64,000 nucleotides of DNA from assembly GCA_026936335.1 (NCBI GenBank), contig JAPMXV010000006.1, forward strand, positions 186,001 to 250,000, written 5' to 3'. Within the stretch, counting starts at the first letter, position 1. Each line of letters begins with the position of its first letter. Origin of the DNA: Mantamonas sphyraenae (Eukaryota > CRuMs > Mantamonadidae). This document shows positions 21,933 through 32,650 of the stretch, one piece after another. The position numbers and the translations under genes were made by a program. The notes under the pieces were generated by a model that saw only the letters and a list, made by a program, of their open reading frames with translations, did no database searches and was not told where the DNA came from.

Positions 21933-24799
21933 TCACTGCAGCTCGGCAATGCCTCCCGTCTTGGCCACCATGCCCTGGGCCGTGTTGAACAGGTTCACGG
22001 GGCTCTTGCCGTCCGTAATCAGGAAACCGTTCAGGTTGAGCGCCTGCAGCATCTCCACCTGCAGCTTGGGTCCGCTCTGCGCAATGTCGCTGATGGTCTG
22101 CGCCCCAATGGCCTGCACCAGGTTCTGGAACTTGGTCGTCTCAATCTCTGCCAGGCTCTTGTACTTCTCCACCTCCAGCGAGTTGAGCTGCCTCTGGTGC
22201 TCCAACTCTGCGTCCTGACGGCTCTTCACCTGGTCCAGGTCTGCCTGCGACTCGATCTTCATCGCCTGAGCCTTCAGGTCTGCCTGCTGCACTGCAGCCT
22301 TACCCTCAATCTGTGCAGCCTCGGCCTTGGCACGTGCGTCGGCCTCTGCACGACCACGCGCCTCAATGGCGTTCGACTCGGCCTGCAGCGACAGCAGCTC
22401 CTTGCGTGCCTCCTCCGCTGCTGCCATGTCCTTGATCTTCTGTCGCTCCAGGCGGCCTCGTGCCTCCTGCTCCACACGCTCCGCCTTGTGCTTGGCAGAC
22501 GCCTCCTGCGACTTGGTTGTGATTTCGATGGCCAGTTGCACACTCTTTTGCAGCGAATCGCGCGTGCGCTGGTCCACGGGCTCCACGCTCTGGATATCCA
22601 CGTTGCTGATCACCAGGTTGTTTGCCTTGAAGCGCAGCTCCGCAGAGTCGCCAAACACAGCGCGGCGGATGATGTCTGCGCTCTCCTTGTGGAACTGGTC
22701 AAACGAGAACATGGCCACTGCGCCACGCACACGCGATGCAATTGCCTTGCACGCGTCGCCCACAAAGTCGGGCACCTGGAAGATCTTGGCCGCAGCGCTC
22801 TCGCTGCCCTCGCTCGTGTCAAAGTGCCAGTTGTAACTCAGCTGCAGCTGCAGGCGTGCGTGGTCGCTGGTCTCCACCTTGACAATGTCTGTCATAAAGT
22901 CCGGGCCCAGCAGCAGTGCCAGTGCACGGATGGTGTTGGGCTTCTTCGGCTTGCCGCCAGACAGGTTCAGCACCGTAAACTGCTCGTCGGGGCCCAGCAT
23001 CACCAGCTCCGGACCAAACACAACACGTGCGTTCTTCTCCTTGTAATCATAGATTTGCACAGCTGCGTTGTGCGGCACGCGGAATGTCACCACGCGGCTC
23101 TTGTCCCGTCCGCCGCGTCCGCCCCCGCGTCCCCGGCGCTTGCCACTCGACGACGAGCTCTCGTCGTGGTTGTCTGCCGTGCGATCTGCATACGGATCCA
23201 GATCCTTGGCCAGCAGATCCTCGACCGCCTTGGGCAGGTCCTTCATCCACAGCTCCTCCGAAGCCTGCAGCATGTACGACTCGCCCGACACAGCACGCAC
23301 CTTACCAGTGCGCACGTCACGCACATAGATACCCTCGTTGTCATCCAGAGGGATGGCGCTGCGTGTGTCCAGAATCTCCACCTCCACGGGCGGCACGTAG
23401 TCCACGGGACCGTCGATCATCCAGCGTTCACCGGGCTTGTGCGACACGCCCTGCTCGTCCGTAAACTCCTCCTTGGCGCGCAGCAGCAGGCTTTCGTCCT
23501 CGGCCAGCACATGGATGCTCTTGATCTCGCCGTCCTCCAGCTCCTCGCCCGGCAGCAGGAAGAAGCTCTGCTCGCCCTTGCGCAGCTCGCGCTGGCCCAG
23601 CTGCGGCTTGCCGTCCTTGTACGGGTTGATCACCACGCAGTACTGGCGCTTGGTCAGCACAGTAATGGGCACCTCGCCAAGGTTCTCCTCGTGGACGTCT
23701 GGGATGTGTGTCTCTGCGTCGGACAGGCGCACCAGCCACTCCTCACCTGCCTTGCGCTCGATGTCAAACACGTCGTTGAACGTGCGGATGGCACGCAGGT
23801 GCAGAGCAGTCTTTTCCGTGAGCACCACGGCGTACACGGTGCTCACCACCTCCTCGTACACAGAGGGCATGTACGCGCCCTCGTCGCGCACAATCCACTC
23901 CTCGCCAGGCCTTGCGCACCACTTCCTCGTCGCCGGTCGTGTCTGTAAACTCACGGCGTGCACGCAGACGCAGGCCTGTGTTGGGCTTGATGATGCGTGC
24001 ATGCACCGTCTCCATGGTTTCCACCTCCACCTCGGGATGGTATGTGGCGGGGCCTGCAAACAGCCACTCGTCGCCCGCTGCGTGCATGACTCCAGACTCA
24101 TCCTTAAAGTCACGCAGCGCCTTGAGACGCAGGGCCTCGTTGGCCTTGACCACAGTCAGCGGCTCGACGTCGCCCACCAGCTGTTCGCCAGGGTACAGCG
24201 GGAAAGGCTCGCCAGCGCCGCGGATCTCCGTGTCACCGTGGCGCAGCTTCACCTGGCCGTGTGCCGTCTTGAGCACCTCACCGTCCTATGGGTGGGTAGG
24301 AGGAGATGGATGCCGTGTGTGCAGAGCGAGTGCAGGGTGTGAGCGTGTGCGATGAGTGTGGTGCGCGTGTGTGCGTGTGTTGGAAAGGCCGGCAAGCGCG
24401 TTTGTGCGAATTCAGAGGGGAAAAGCAGGCGAAAAGAACGGGAGCACAAACACACCTGCACGATGACCGGGTTCTTGATCACGCAGTAGTGGCGGGTGGG
24501 CACAGTGATCATCTGTGCAGGACCATACACCAGGGTCTCGTGGTCCTTGCGCACAAACGTCTGCGGGCCGATTTCCACGCTGAACAGGGCGAGGCGCACG
24601 AGGAAATTTGTGGGGACCCAGATGTCGGAACACAGAGCAGCACAGGCGGGTGAGCACGGGGGCAGGAGAGACAGGAGACAGAGGACATGGCCAAGAGGCA
24701 GGTGTGCACATACCGTGTGGTGTTGTCATTCTGATCGGCGATGTGAATGTAGTGATTGGGCTTGACGCGGATCACAGAGGGGTTTGCGCTGCGGCTCAT
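21933..24799 (-). CDS. MVP: Major vault protein
   Basis: Shell protein of the vault ribonucleoprotein particle; 78 copies form the barrel. Exons 24799-24714, 24579-24456 and 24285-21933; about 853 residues (mammals about 890). Exon 1 has [14 protein letters not shown]. Exon 2 has [20 protein letters not shown] and the VPTRHYC motif of the MVP repeat. Exon 3 holds the remaining repeats ([32 protein letters not shown]), the shoulder ([88 protein letters not shown]) and the coiled-coil cap helix with the [18 protein letters not shown] end. An RGG-like basic insert lies at about 23095-23160 before the shoulder, and the animal insertion after AVFG is missing. One base too many at 23906-23911 breaks the frame; removing it gives RKPGEEW, the family sequence. 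Confidence 0.96.
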
Positions 24800-24990
24800 C
24801 TTTTGTTGTTTGGGTGCCGATGCCGGCGCACCATGCCAGCATCCAACTCGTGCTTTTCCTCCACCAGGCACATTTGGGGCCATCCATGCACCTCGACAAG
24901 TTGCACATGGATCAGCACACACACTCCGCCCCTCGAGAAAGCGTCGTCTGATGCAAACGAACCTCTTCCCCCCCCCACGTGCCGGCACTG

Positions 24991-27192
24991 ATGAGCACCA
25001 GTGGACACAAGGTGGTGCTGTCGCAAGGCTCATCGTCAAGGACACCCAACTATTCTGCGCTCATGCTGGGCGATGGTGCCAACTTTGAGCCTCGCCGCGA
25101 ACAGTTGTCGTCGTCAAGCAACGCCCGAAACGAGGGCAAGCAGACGGTGCGAGCGGGCGATCTGCCAATGGTGACTAGCAGTCTGGTGGGCGAGCGGTTG
25201 TTGAGCCAACACCAGGACGGTAGCGTGCAGCTGGGCATGCTGCTGGGCACACCCAACACGGAACCGACGCCACTGCGGTCCAAGTCGCCCAGCGGCAACG
25301 GGCCGTCCAAATCCACGCTGCTGGACGAGGAGTGGTTTGTAGACATGTTTGACAAGCGGCCCAAGGGTGCTGCCACACGCAAGAAAAAGGGACGGGCTCG
25401 AGCCGGCAGTGTGCGTCAGGCTCTGGACTCGAGCTACGGAGCTCACAAGGACAACGTCAACCTGCGCGTGTCCACATCACACCGCAGCCGACGCAGCCCG
25501 TCGCCCAGCCCACGCTCCAGGCATGGTTCGTCCAGTAGCAATGGTGGCAAGGCCTCCACCACTGTCGAGGACAGTGCAGGGGGCACCAGCTTCCGCACAC
25601 TGCGAGATGCCGATCTGGTCGACGCCTCCCCCAGCGCTGAGGAGGCGTTGAGCATGCAGGAAAGCAGGGACCGATGGCAAGATCTGCTCAAGCGATTCGA
25701 CAAGCTGACCGAACCGGACAATCACACGTATGTGAGCCGGACGATCCTAGAAAGGCAAGGCAAGCTGCGGGAAGCTCGCCTGGCCTCTCTCACAGCGCCG
25801 CCCACAGAGCTTGCCAAGGCCAAGAGGGCGCCCAAAAAGAAGCGACAGGGTAGCAAGTCACGTGGCAAGGGCAAGGGACGGGGTACAGCACGCAAGGGAA
25901 GGCGTGGGAGCAAGAAACGGGAAGAGAAAGAGGTAACGGTCGAGCTTCCATTTTCGGCACAAGCGTACATGGCGGCGGTGAAGGATATTGAGGAGCTGCC
26001 GTTTTCAAAGCACACGCTGCCCGGTCGCAAGAAGCAGGGTGGAGAGCTGCACGACGTGACACTGACGGAATTGCTGGAAACCGGGGTCAAGGAGGTGATG
26101 GTGCCGCTGGAGAAGCTGTGGACGTTGCATGCCAGCGACACGGCCGAGGATGCGTTTGACCTGCTGTTCTCCAAGTCGGTGTTGTCGGTGCCTGTGATTG
26201 ATTACAGCACGACGTGTCTGGGCTTTGTGGATATGCTGGATTTGGTGGCTTTCACGATGGAACACCTGCAATCGCGCCTAGAACTGCATGAGGCGGCCAA
26301 CAAGGGCTCCATGTTTGACTTTATTCCCGAGTGTCCCGTGCTGGACGTGATGGATTTGAGCGAGCGCAACCCGTATGTGAGCGTGAGCGTGGACACGCCG
26401 ATGCTGCGTGTGGTGAAGGAGCTTGTGCACGTACACCGCGTGGCTGTGGTGGACCAGATGAACCGCATGGTGGGTTTGGTGTCGCAGTCCACAGTGGCCG
26501 AGTGGCTGCTGAAGCACATCCACTCGGTCAAGACAACGCTGTTTGATCGCACGACGGAGGAAGAGTACGACGGCGGACGGTCACGAGTGGTATCGGTGAC
26601 CGACACATGGACCGCTCTCGATGTGTTTCACCTCTTGTTTGACAAGGAGATCTCAGGGGTGCCAATTGTGGACGCTCGGGGCACGGTTCAGGACACGTGC
26701 AGCGCGACAGACCTGCGCGGGATGCAGGGCAACCTACTGCTGCTGGACGCACGTGTGGAGGAGTTTCTGCAGGCGTCGCGTAAGAACATGCGTGAGCGTG
26801 AAAAGGTGAATCATGGCAAGCGACGCACGTCGCAGAGCAGGGAAGTTGCGCGGCTGGTGTACGCGCGACCCAAGTCGACCCTCAAGGTGATTCTGCAGAA
26901 GCTGGTGGTGCACCACCTGCACCGCATGTTTGTGTTGGATGCCAACATGCGCCCGTGGGCTGTGGTGACCCTCACCGATATCATGCGCTCCGTCTTGAAT
27001 CAGCACGAGGCCGACGAGCTTGAGAGGAAGCAGCAGCAGGAAGAGGACAACGACGAGCAGGAGCAGCAGTCAAGCAACGACGGTGAATCGTCGTCCTCCA
27101 CCGCTTCCAAGGGTCAAGCCGGCAGTGCGGGAGCGCGTCTTGGACAGCGCCTGGTGACCCTGACACGGATGCGCACAGGGGCAGGATGGTGA
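24991..27192 (+). CDS. Four-CBS-domain protein (AMPK-gamma/SNF4-like Bateman modules)
   Basis: A 733-residue single-exon protein. The first ~330 residues are predicted disordered, Ser-rich then very basic (KRAPKKKRQGSKSRGKGKGR, about nt 25825-25885). Four CBS motifs follow, forming two Bateman pairs: about nt 26090-26260 (SVLSVPVIDYSTTCLGFVDM), 26330-26520 (HVHRVAVVDQMNRMVGLVSQ), 26580-26730 (KEISGVPIVDARGTVQDTCS) and 26860-26990 (HHLHRMFVLDANMRPWAVVT). The S/T-x-x-D phosphate-binding pattern is visible (TLTDIM, SATDLR). This arrangement is that of AMPK gamma/SNF4 and of plant and protist CBS relatives, so adenine-nucleotide sensing is likely. The AMPK-beta-binding N-terminus is not recognisable. 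Acidic Gln/Glu-rich tail. Divergent from MVP with a 191-bp shared upstream region containing a C run at 24967-24976. The start ATG at 24991 follows in frame from a non-ATG opening. Confidence 0.75.
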   Translation: MSTSGHKVVLSQGSSSRTPNYSALMLGDGANFEPRREQLSSSSNARNEGKQTVRAGDLPMVTSSLVGERLLSQHQDGSVQLGMLLGTPNTEPTPLRSKSPSGNGPSKSTLLDEEWFVDMFDKRPKGAATRKKKGRARAGSVRQALDSSYGAHKDNVNLRVSTSHRSRRSPSPSPRSRHGSSSSNGGKASTTVEDSAGGTSFRTLRDADLVDASPSAEEALSMQESRDRWQDLLKRFDKLTEPDNHTYVSRTILERQGKLREARLASLTAPPTELAKAKRAPKKKRQGSKSRGKGKGRGTARKGRRGSKKREEKEVTVELPFSAQAYMAAVKDIEELPFSKHTLPGRKKQGGELHDVTLTELLETGVKEVMVPLEKLWTLHASDTAEDAFDLLFSKSVLSVPVIDYSTTCLGFVDMLDLVAFTMEHLQSRLELHEAANKGSMFDFIPECPVLDVMDLSERNPYVSVSVDTPMLRVVKELVHVHRVAVVDQMNRMVGLVSQSTVAEWLLKHIHSVKTTLFDRTTEEEYDGGRSRVVSVTDTWTALDVFHLLFDKEISGVPIVDARGTVQDTCSATDLRGMQGNLLLLDARVEEFLQASRKNMREREKVNHGKRRTSQSREVARLVYARPKSTLKVILQKLVVHHLHRMFVLDANMRPWAVVTLTDIMRSVLNQHEADELERKQQQEEDNDEQEQQSSNDGESSSSTASKGQAGSAGARLGQRLVTLTRMRTGAGW

Positions 27193-27291
27193 GCCGGATG
27201 CGAGTGGACAAGGGAGGAATGCGAACAAAGCCCAATAATGCACACACCAAAGTCGAAACACACACACACACTCACCCTGGACCAAACAAAG

Positions 27292-29122
27292 ATGTCTCGG
27301 TGGAAGAAGCCCGACGAGTCTCTCCAATTTGCAGAGGTCCACGAGAGCATCTCGTCGATGGCCAGCAACCGGAATGAGCATCAGGTGGCCATGAACGAGA
27401 CGCAGACGTCTGTAGAGGCGCAGGACTACCTGCGGACACTGCAGAAGCGGAATCGGCTGCTTCGCAACCTGAAATTGGGCAAACGACGCACGCCCGGCAA
27501 GACACTGCTGGGCATGACGTCGACACCGCAGCGCAAGGCGTCTCATGAGGGAGAAACAGAAGAGGAGCGACAGAAGAGGTTGGAGGCGCTGGAGCAGGTG
27601 CGCATGCAGCGGGAAGGGCGTTTGTGGAGACCGGCCGAAGAACGGTTTCGAGGCGAGAATTGGCCGACGACTGACAGCGAGAAACGCATGCACACAGGGG
27701 TTTTCGCCGTATGTAAACGGCGCCAACGCAGATCTGCCCGTGTTTCAGAACCAAGGGTCGCGCAGGAGACACTCGCACAAAAGCGGAAGCAGCAGAAAGG
27801 GCAAGTTGTGCACCGTGGGCGTCGCGGTTGGCGGGAACCAAGCGTTGACACAGGGAAAACGTCGCACACGCACACGGCACACACACACAGGCGGATCTAC
27901 AATGGGCACACCACAGCCGAGCAAAGGGTCTGTGAGCGAACGCAGTGTGCGGCGGAAGTGGGAGACACCGGAAACGGGCGGGCGGCAAGCACTGGCACAA
28001 ACTGAGCGCAGCGGCGGATTCGACGGCCTGGACAGGGACAAGGATGAGGGCGGGGGACGCAACGGGGTGCGCGCCAAATTGTTTGGGCGTGGCGGACCGC
28101 TGAAAGGACCCATGGGACGGTACACGGAAGAGGAAAGCGAGAGCGAAAGCGACGGAGACACCAAGGACAACGAGTCAGACTCGAGCGGGTTTGAGGACGA
28201 CTTTGACGACGAGGACGACTTTATGGAGGCTGGTCACAACTTTTTGGGGGGCGACAAGGCACAGTTTGTGGTCAACTCGCCCGTGGTGGTGAAGCCGCTG
28301 AAGCTGAGCCGAGGGGAGCTGAAGGAGATGCGCAAGTCGCTGGAGGAGTTGCACACGAGCATAGAGGAGGAACAGTTTGAAGATGCGTTTGACAAGGCGG
28401 TACGCGAGGCGCAAGCTCTTCAGGGCCAGCAGCAGCAGCAGGTGATGGAGATGCAGAGCGGCTCGGCGCGCCCAGGTGGCAGGTTGCAAAGCGCACGAAG
28501 GAAAACACAGAGCAAGGGCAACGAGGGAGAAGAAACACAACTGGAGGATCTCGCAGGATTGGCAGCAGCCATGATGGAGGAAAATGCACGCATCAAGGCG
28601 GCACTACTGAACTTGCAAGACGGCGCCGACGCCGAAGAGGTTGAGGACAATGTACAGACAAAAGAACTGGAGCACGAGGACGGCGCCCCCCATGACGAGG
28701 AGCAGAAGGTGGTCACCGAAGATCCCTATTCGCAACAGGAGGAGGCTATGCACACGCCGAGCCCGAAACGATGGCGTGTGGATGCTCTGCGGGTGGAGAT
28801 AAGCTCGGACGACGGAGGAGGCGATCAGCCGCGGCAAGGGGTGCCTTCACCGCAGGATTTGCTTCTGCAGTTGAACCAAAGGCTGAAGCAATTGGACAAA
28901 AAGAAGCTGTCGTACCTGATGGGAGTGCTGGACGACTTGGAAACAAACGGATCACCGGTGCAACTGCGCGAGCGTGAGACGAAGCCATTCGAACTGCCAG
29001 AACAGGTTGATACACCAGAGACACGCGACACACTGAACATGAGCAATGATGAGGAGCCGGAGAAGGACGACGAGGTGGAGGATGGAGAGGAGGAGGAGCA
29101 GCAGCAGCAGCAGAGCCGATGA
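27292..29122 (+). CDS. Acidic disordered ORF, probable N-terminal part of KATNIP
   Basis: Begins MSRWKKPDESLQF (ATG 27292) and reads to about 27690 in one frame, then continues in the next frame to 29122. The switch sits at an AGGGGTTTTCG run (27697-27705), where dropping one base gives HTGFSPYVNGANADLPVFQN. The first part has YLRTLQKRNRLLRNLKLGKR and a helical EERQKRLEALEQVRMQREGR segment. The second is disordered, with Ser/Glu/Asp runs, LSRGELKEMRKSLEELHTSI, and a terminal acidic-Gln tail. The stop overlaps the next start by four bases (ATGA) inside a CAG repeat, and the downstream frame at once continues with KATNIP sequence, so I think the two ORFs are one gene split by an indel. Taken alone no domain is recognisable. 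If it is a separate gene, its function is unknown. Confidence 0.6.
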
Positions 29123-32100
29123 CTAGGCTTCAATCGACGCAGGAGCTGGCGGGCAAGTCACAGGTCCAGGGCGAGACGGAAGACGATTGGCAGGTTTTGT
29201 TGCACATACGCAGCAACTGGGGACATGCTGAGCGAGTGGGACTTGCTGGTGTGGAGCTTGTGGATGAGGAAGGACGTGTGATGCAGTTGGGAGCATCCAA
29301 CATCCGGCTGACAAGCATGCAGGATCCGCGTGTTGCAAGGCTTGTGGATGGGGTAAACAGTACCCAGGACGAGGAACACATGTGGAGCACGGCGATGGAC
29401 ACGCGCAAGGGTGTGCGTGTCATTATCACCCCGGAGCGAGGGCGGCGTGTTGCAGAGGTGCGCCTATGGAACTACAGCGCTGGGTACGAAAAGACAAGCA
29501 TGGGAGTGCGCGACGTGGATGTTTTTGTCAACGGGAGGCTGGAAGCAGCGTGGATCGGGTCTGTGGACAGAGGCAGCGGCAAAGCAGCGCTGGTTCCCTC
29601 GGCCACAGCAACGCTGATCAAGGCAAATCCACGCGTAGCCTCTGTGGATTCGTCTTTGGATGACAGCATGGACGAGGGCGAGTCATCGCTCTCTGCACAG
29701 CTTGCACTTCTGCGGGCGGCTCGGGAGAAACAAGCGCAGCGAGCTCAAACGTCGTCCATGTCATCGAATAGCCGATCCGACGCAGGCCATTCTGAGAACG
29801 ACGAAGACAGCATGTTTTGGACGGCTCTGGACGCGGATGTGGGTGAAGACGAAAACGAAGAGGAGCAGGAGCAGGAGCAGGAAGCAAGCCGTGCACCTGC
29901 CTCGGCGAGGTCGCAACAATCAGCCAGTGCGGGCGATGAGGATGTGCAGCATGCTGCAGAGGCCGCCGGCAATCGCACAGAAGCATCCACGGCACAAGCT
30001 GCACAGTCGCTCTTTGACACAGACTGGACACAAGAGATGGCCGAGCAAAGGCGGCAGCAAGAACAGCAACCGGCGCCGACGATGGATTGGGAATTGGATG
30101 TGGAGATCAACCAGGAGTTTGAAATTCCCCTTCTGCCGAAAGGAAGGTGCTTGAGCATCAACGTGCTTGCAAACTGGGGTGATCCGTACTTTGTAGGCTT
30201 GACGGGCATCGAGCTGTTTGACGACTCTGGCAGCATGGTGACGCTGAGCATGCCTGAACACCAAATCATGGCTGACCCCGCGGACTTGAATGTGCTGGAT
30301 GAGTACAGCGACGACCCCAGGGTGGCCATGAATGTGATGGACGGGACAGTGCGCACGTGCGACGCAAAGCACATGTGGATGGCGCCGTTCACTGCGGGCC
30401 AGAACCACATGCTGGTGATCAACTTTGACGACGAAACTTGCCTTGCCATGATGCGCGTGTGGAACTACAACCGTTCACGCACAGATTCGTACCGAGGGGC
30501 ACGTCTCGTGCGCGTGATGCTCGATGACACGCTGATCTTTGAAGGCGAAATTGCGCGCGCCTCTGGCATCCTCTCCGAAGACATCGGCGACGTGAGCGAC
30601 ACGATCCTGTTTACTCTGGACGACGAGATCCTGGAGCGGGTGGCAGCAAACGACCCGTGGGCACAGGGGGTGGAAACGGAAGCGGACACAGAAGATACCA
30701 CCCACACGCAGAGCCACAACAACGACAGCAGCTCATGGATCACGCCAGCAAACTATGCACGGCCAAACACGGCCACGAAACGGACCATGATGGGCAACCT
30801 GGACATGCGCGAGTCTGTACAGCTGCAGTTCAATGCACAGCTGATCCGTCCCATGACGGCAGTGGCCCTGACGCCACGGATGAGCCTGGAGCACGCAGCG
30901 CAGACGTACATGAAGCAACAGAGCAGCAAGAGCAGCAAGAGCAGCCACAGCAGACGTCGGTGGCTTCTGAGGAATCCGTAATCGAGGACGGAGAGGATGC
31001 GTCGCATGTGCCGCAGCCGTCGCTCGAGCCCGAGAGCATGGTAGGAACACAAGCGCCCATGGATGCATTTCGCGACGACCAAGTGGCGCTGGAATACCTG
31101 CCCGTGTGTTTGGATCCGGCGCAGATGCATTTCCCGGTGGCTCAGCGCATCCGCTTTGTGTTTCGGGACAATTGGGGTGATTCGACGTACATGGGCCTTG
31201 GAGGCATCCGTGTGCTGGACAGCCAGTTCCAACCCATGTATATCCGCGTGGAGAGTGTGAGTGCCAGCCCAAAGGACATGAGTTCGGTGAGTGCCAACGA
31301 CCCGCAGCTGCTAGCGAATGTGCTGAGCGAACCCTTGGTCAGCACACGTGTGGAGGACCACTGGATGATTCCATACCAGAAACGGGGCACACACGTACTG
31401 AGTATCAACTTGGGCTCTCCTGTGGCCATTGGCGCCCTGCAGTTTTGGAACTACAACGTCGAAGGCGAGTCGAAGCGCGGAGTCAAGCATCTGGACATCC
31501 ATCTGGACGACGTGCAAATCACAGGCGAGGAAGGTTACGTGCTGCGCCGTGCCCCGGAGATCGACAGTTTCCAGTACGGCCAGTGCATGCTGTGCTGTGT
31601 GCCTGGTGAACAGGTGCGTGGGCCGAGCGTGGGCCTGGCCGCAGCCGAAGCTGGAGCCCCGCAGCCGTTTTCGTCGCCTGTGCACACGCAAGCGGCCAAA
31701 GACGACATCCTTCCCGACCTGGAAGGGTACTTTGGATGCGTGGATGAGTATGTGAGTGAGGCGGTGGAGCGAGCACGCGAAGAAGCCAGACAACGGGGCG
31801 GCGTCGTGGATCAGGAGTACGAAACACCTGTGTTGCCCACATGCATGATGATCCAACTGAACCTGCTGTCCACATGGGGTGATCCGTACTACATGGGCAT
31901 GAACGGTGTCGAGGTGTACGACTATGCAGGGGACCTTGTGGAGTTGACGGCGGAGTGTGTTGCGGCAGTGCCCGACAGCGTTGACAACGACACACGCACA
32001 CCGGAAAAGCTGCTCGACGGGGTCAACCACACGCTGGACGACCAGCACATGTGGCTGGCACCGTGGGAGCCAGGCCAAGTCAACCGTGTGTACCTGTGCT

Positions 32101-32612
32101 TCGATTCGCCCACCACCGTGGCCATGATCAAGCTGTGGAACTACAGCAAGACGCCCACACGAGGTGTGCGCGACTTGGAAATCATCATGGATCACCAACT
32201 GGTGTTTCGTGGCATCGTGCGTCCTGCCCCAGGTCTGCAGGCATCCAACAAGAAGTCCGTCGGTGGCACGGACTCCTCCTCCTCCTCCTCCTCGTCAGCG
32301 ACAAAGACGGCGCAGCAGATTTTGGAAGAGGACAGCGACGACGACGACGACGAGGAACGCGAACAGAACAGAACTGGGCTGCTGTCCCACGACGGCCAGT
32401 CACTGCCCGAGTTTGCACACTCGGTGCTGTTCAGCACAGATCCTGAACTGGTGGCTGCGGAGGAGACCCACGTCGTCAAGGCAGCCAGCACGCGACAGGA
32501 CGTGCAATTTTGCAACGAAGGCACTGTTGTGATGCCTTTCAAGGAGAAGCAGAGAACACAGCATGCGTCGTTTGCGCAAGCGAGACCGACCACAGCAGTG
32601 GCTCGTCGCTGA
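29119..32612 (+). CDS. KATNIP: KATNIP (katanin-interacting protein), DUF4457 repeats
   Basis: Ciliary base and axoneme protein that binds microtubules and katanin; mutated in Joubert syndrome (known from animals). Four copies of the DUF4457 jelly-roll-like unit are visible, each opening with a WGDxxxVGLTGIEL-type strand: HIRSNWGHAERVGLAGVELV (29205), NVLANWGDPYFVGLTGIELF (30160), FRDNWGDSTYMGLGGIRVL (31160) and NLLSTWGDPYYMGMNGVEVY (31860). Each has a following DExHMWxxP motif (DAKHMWMAPF, VEDHWMIPY, DDQHMWLAPW) and a LWNYxxxxxRGVRDLEI strand. The frame jumps near 30915-30945 inside an AGC/CAG-rich stretch, between HAAQTYMKQQSS and QEQPQQTSVASEESVIE, again one base short. The Ser/Asp/Glu-rich linkers are not conserved. 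Probably continuous with the ORF upstream, which would make a protein of about 1,770 residues (human about 1,620). Confidence 0.9.
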
Positions 32613-32650
32613 CCCCGTCCGAACCAACAAAAACCTTCATTACACACGAC

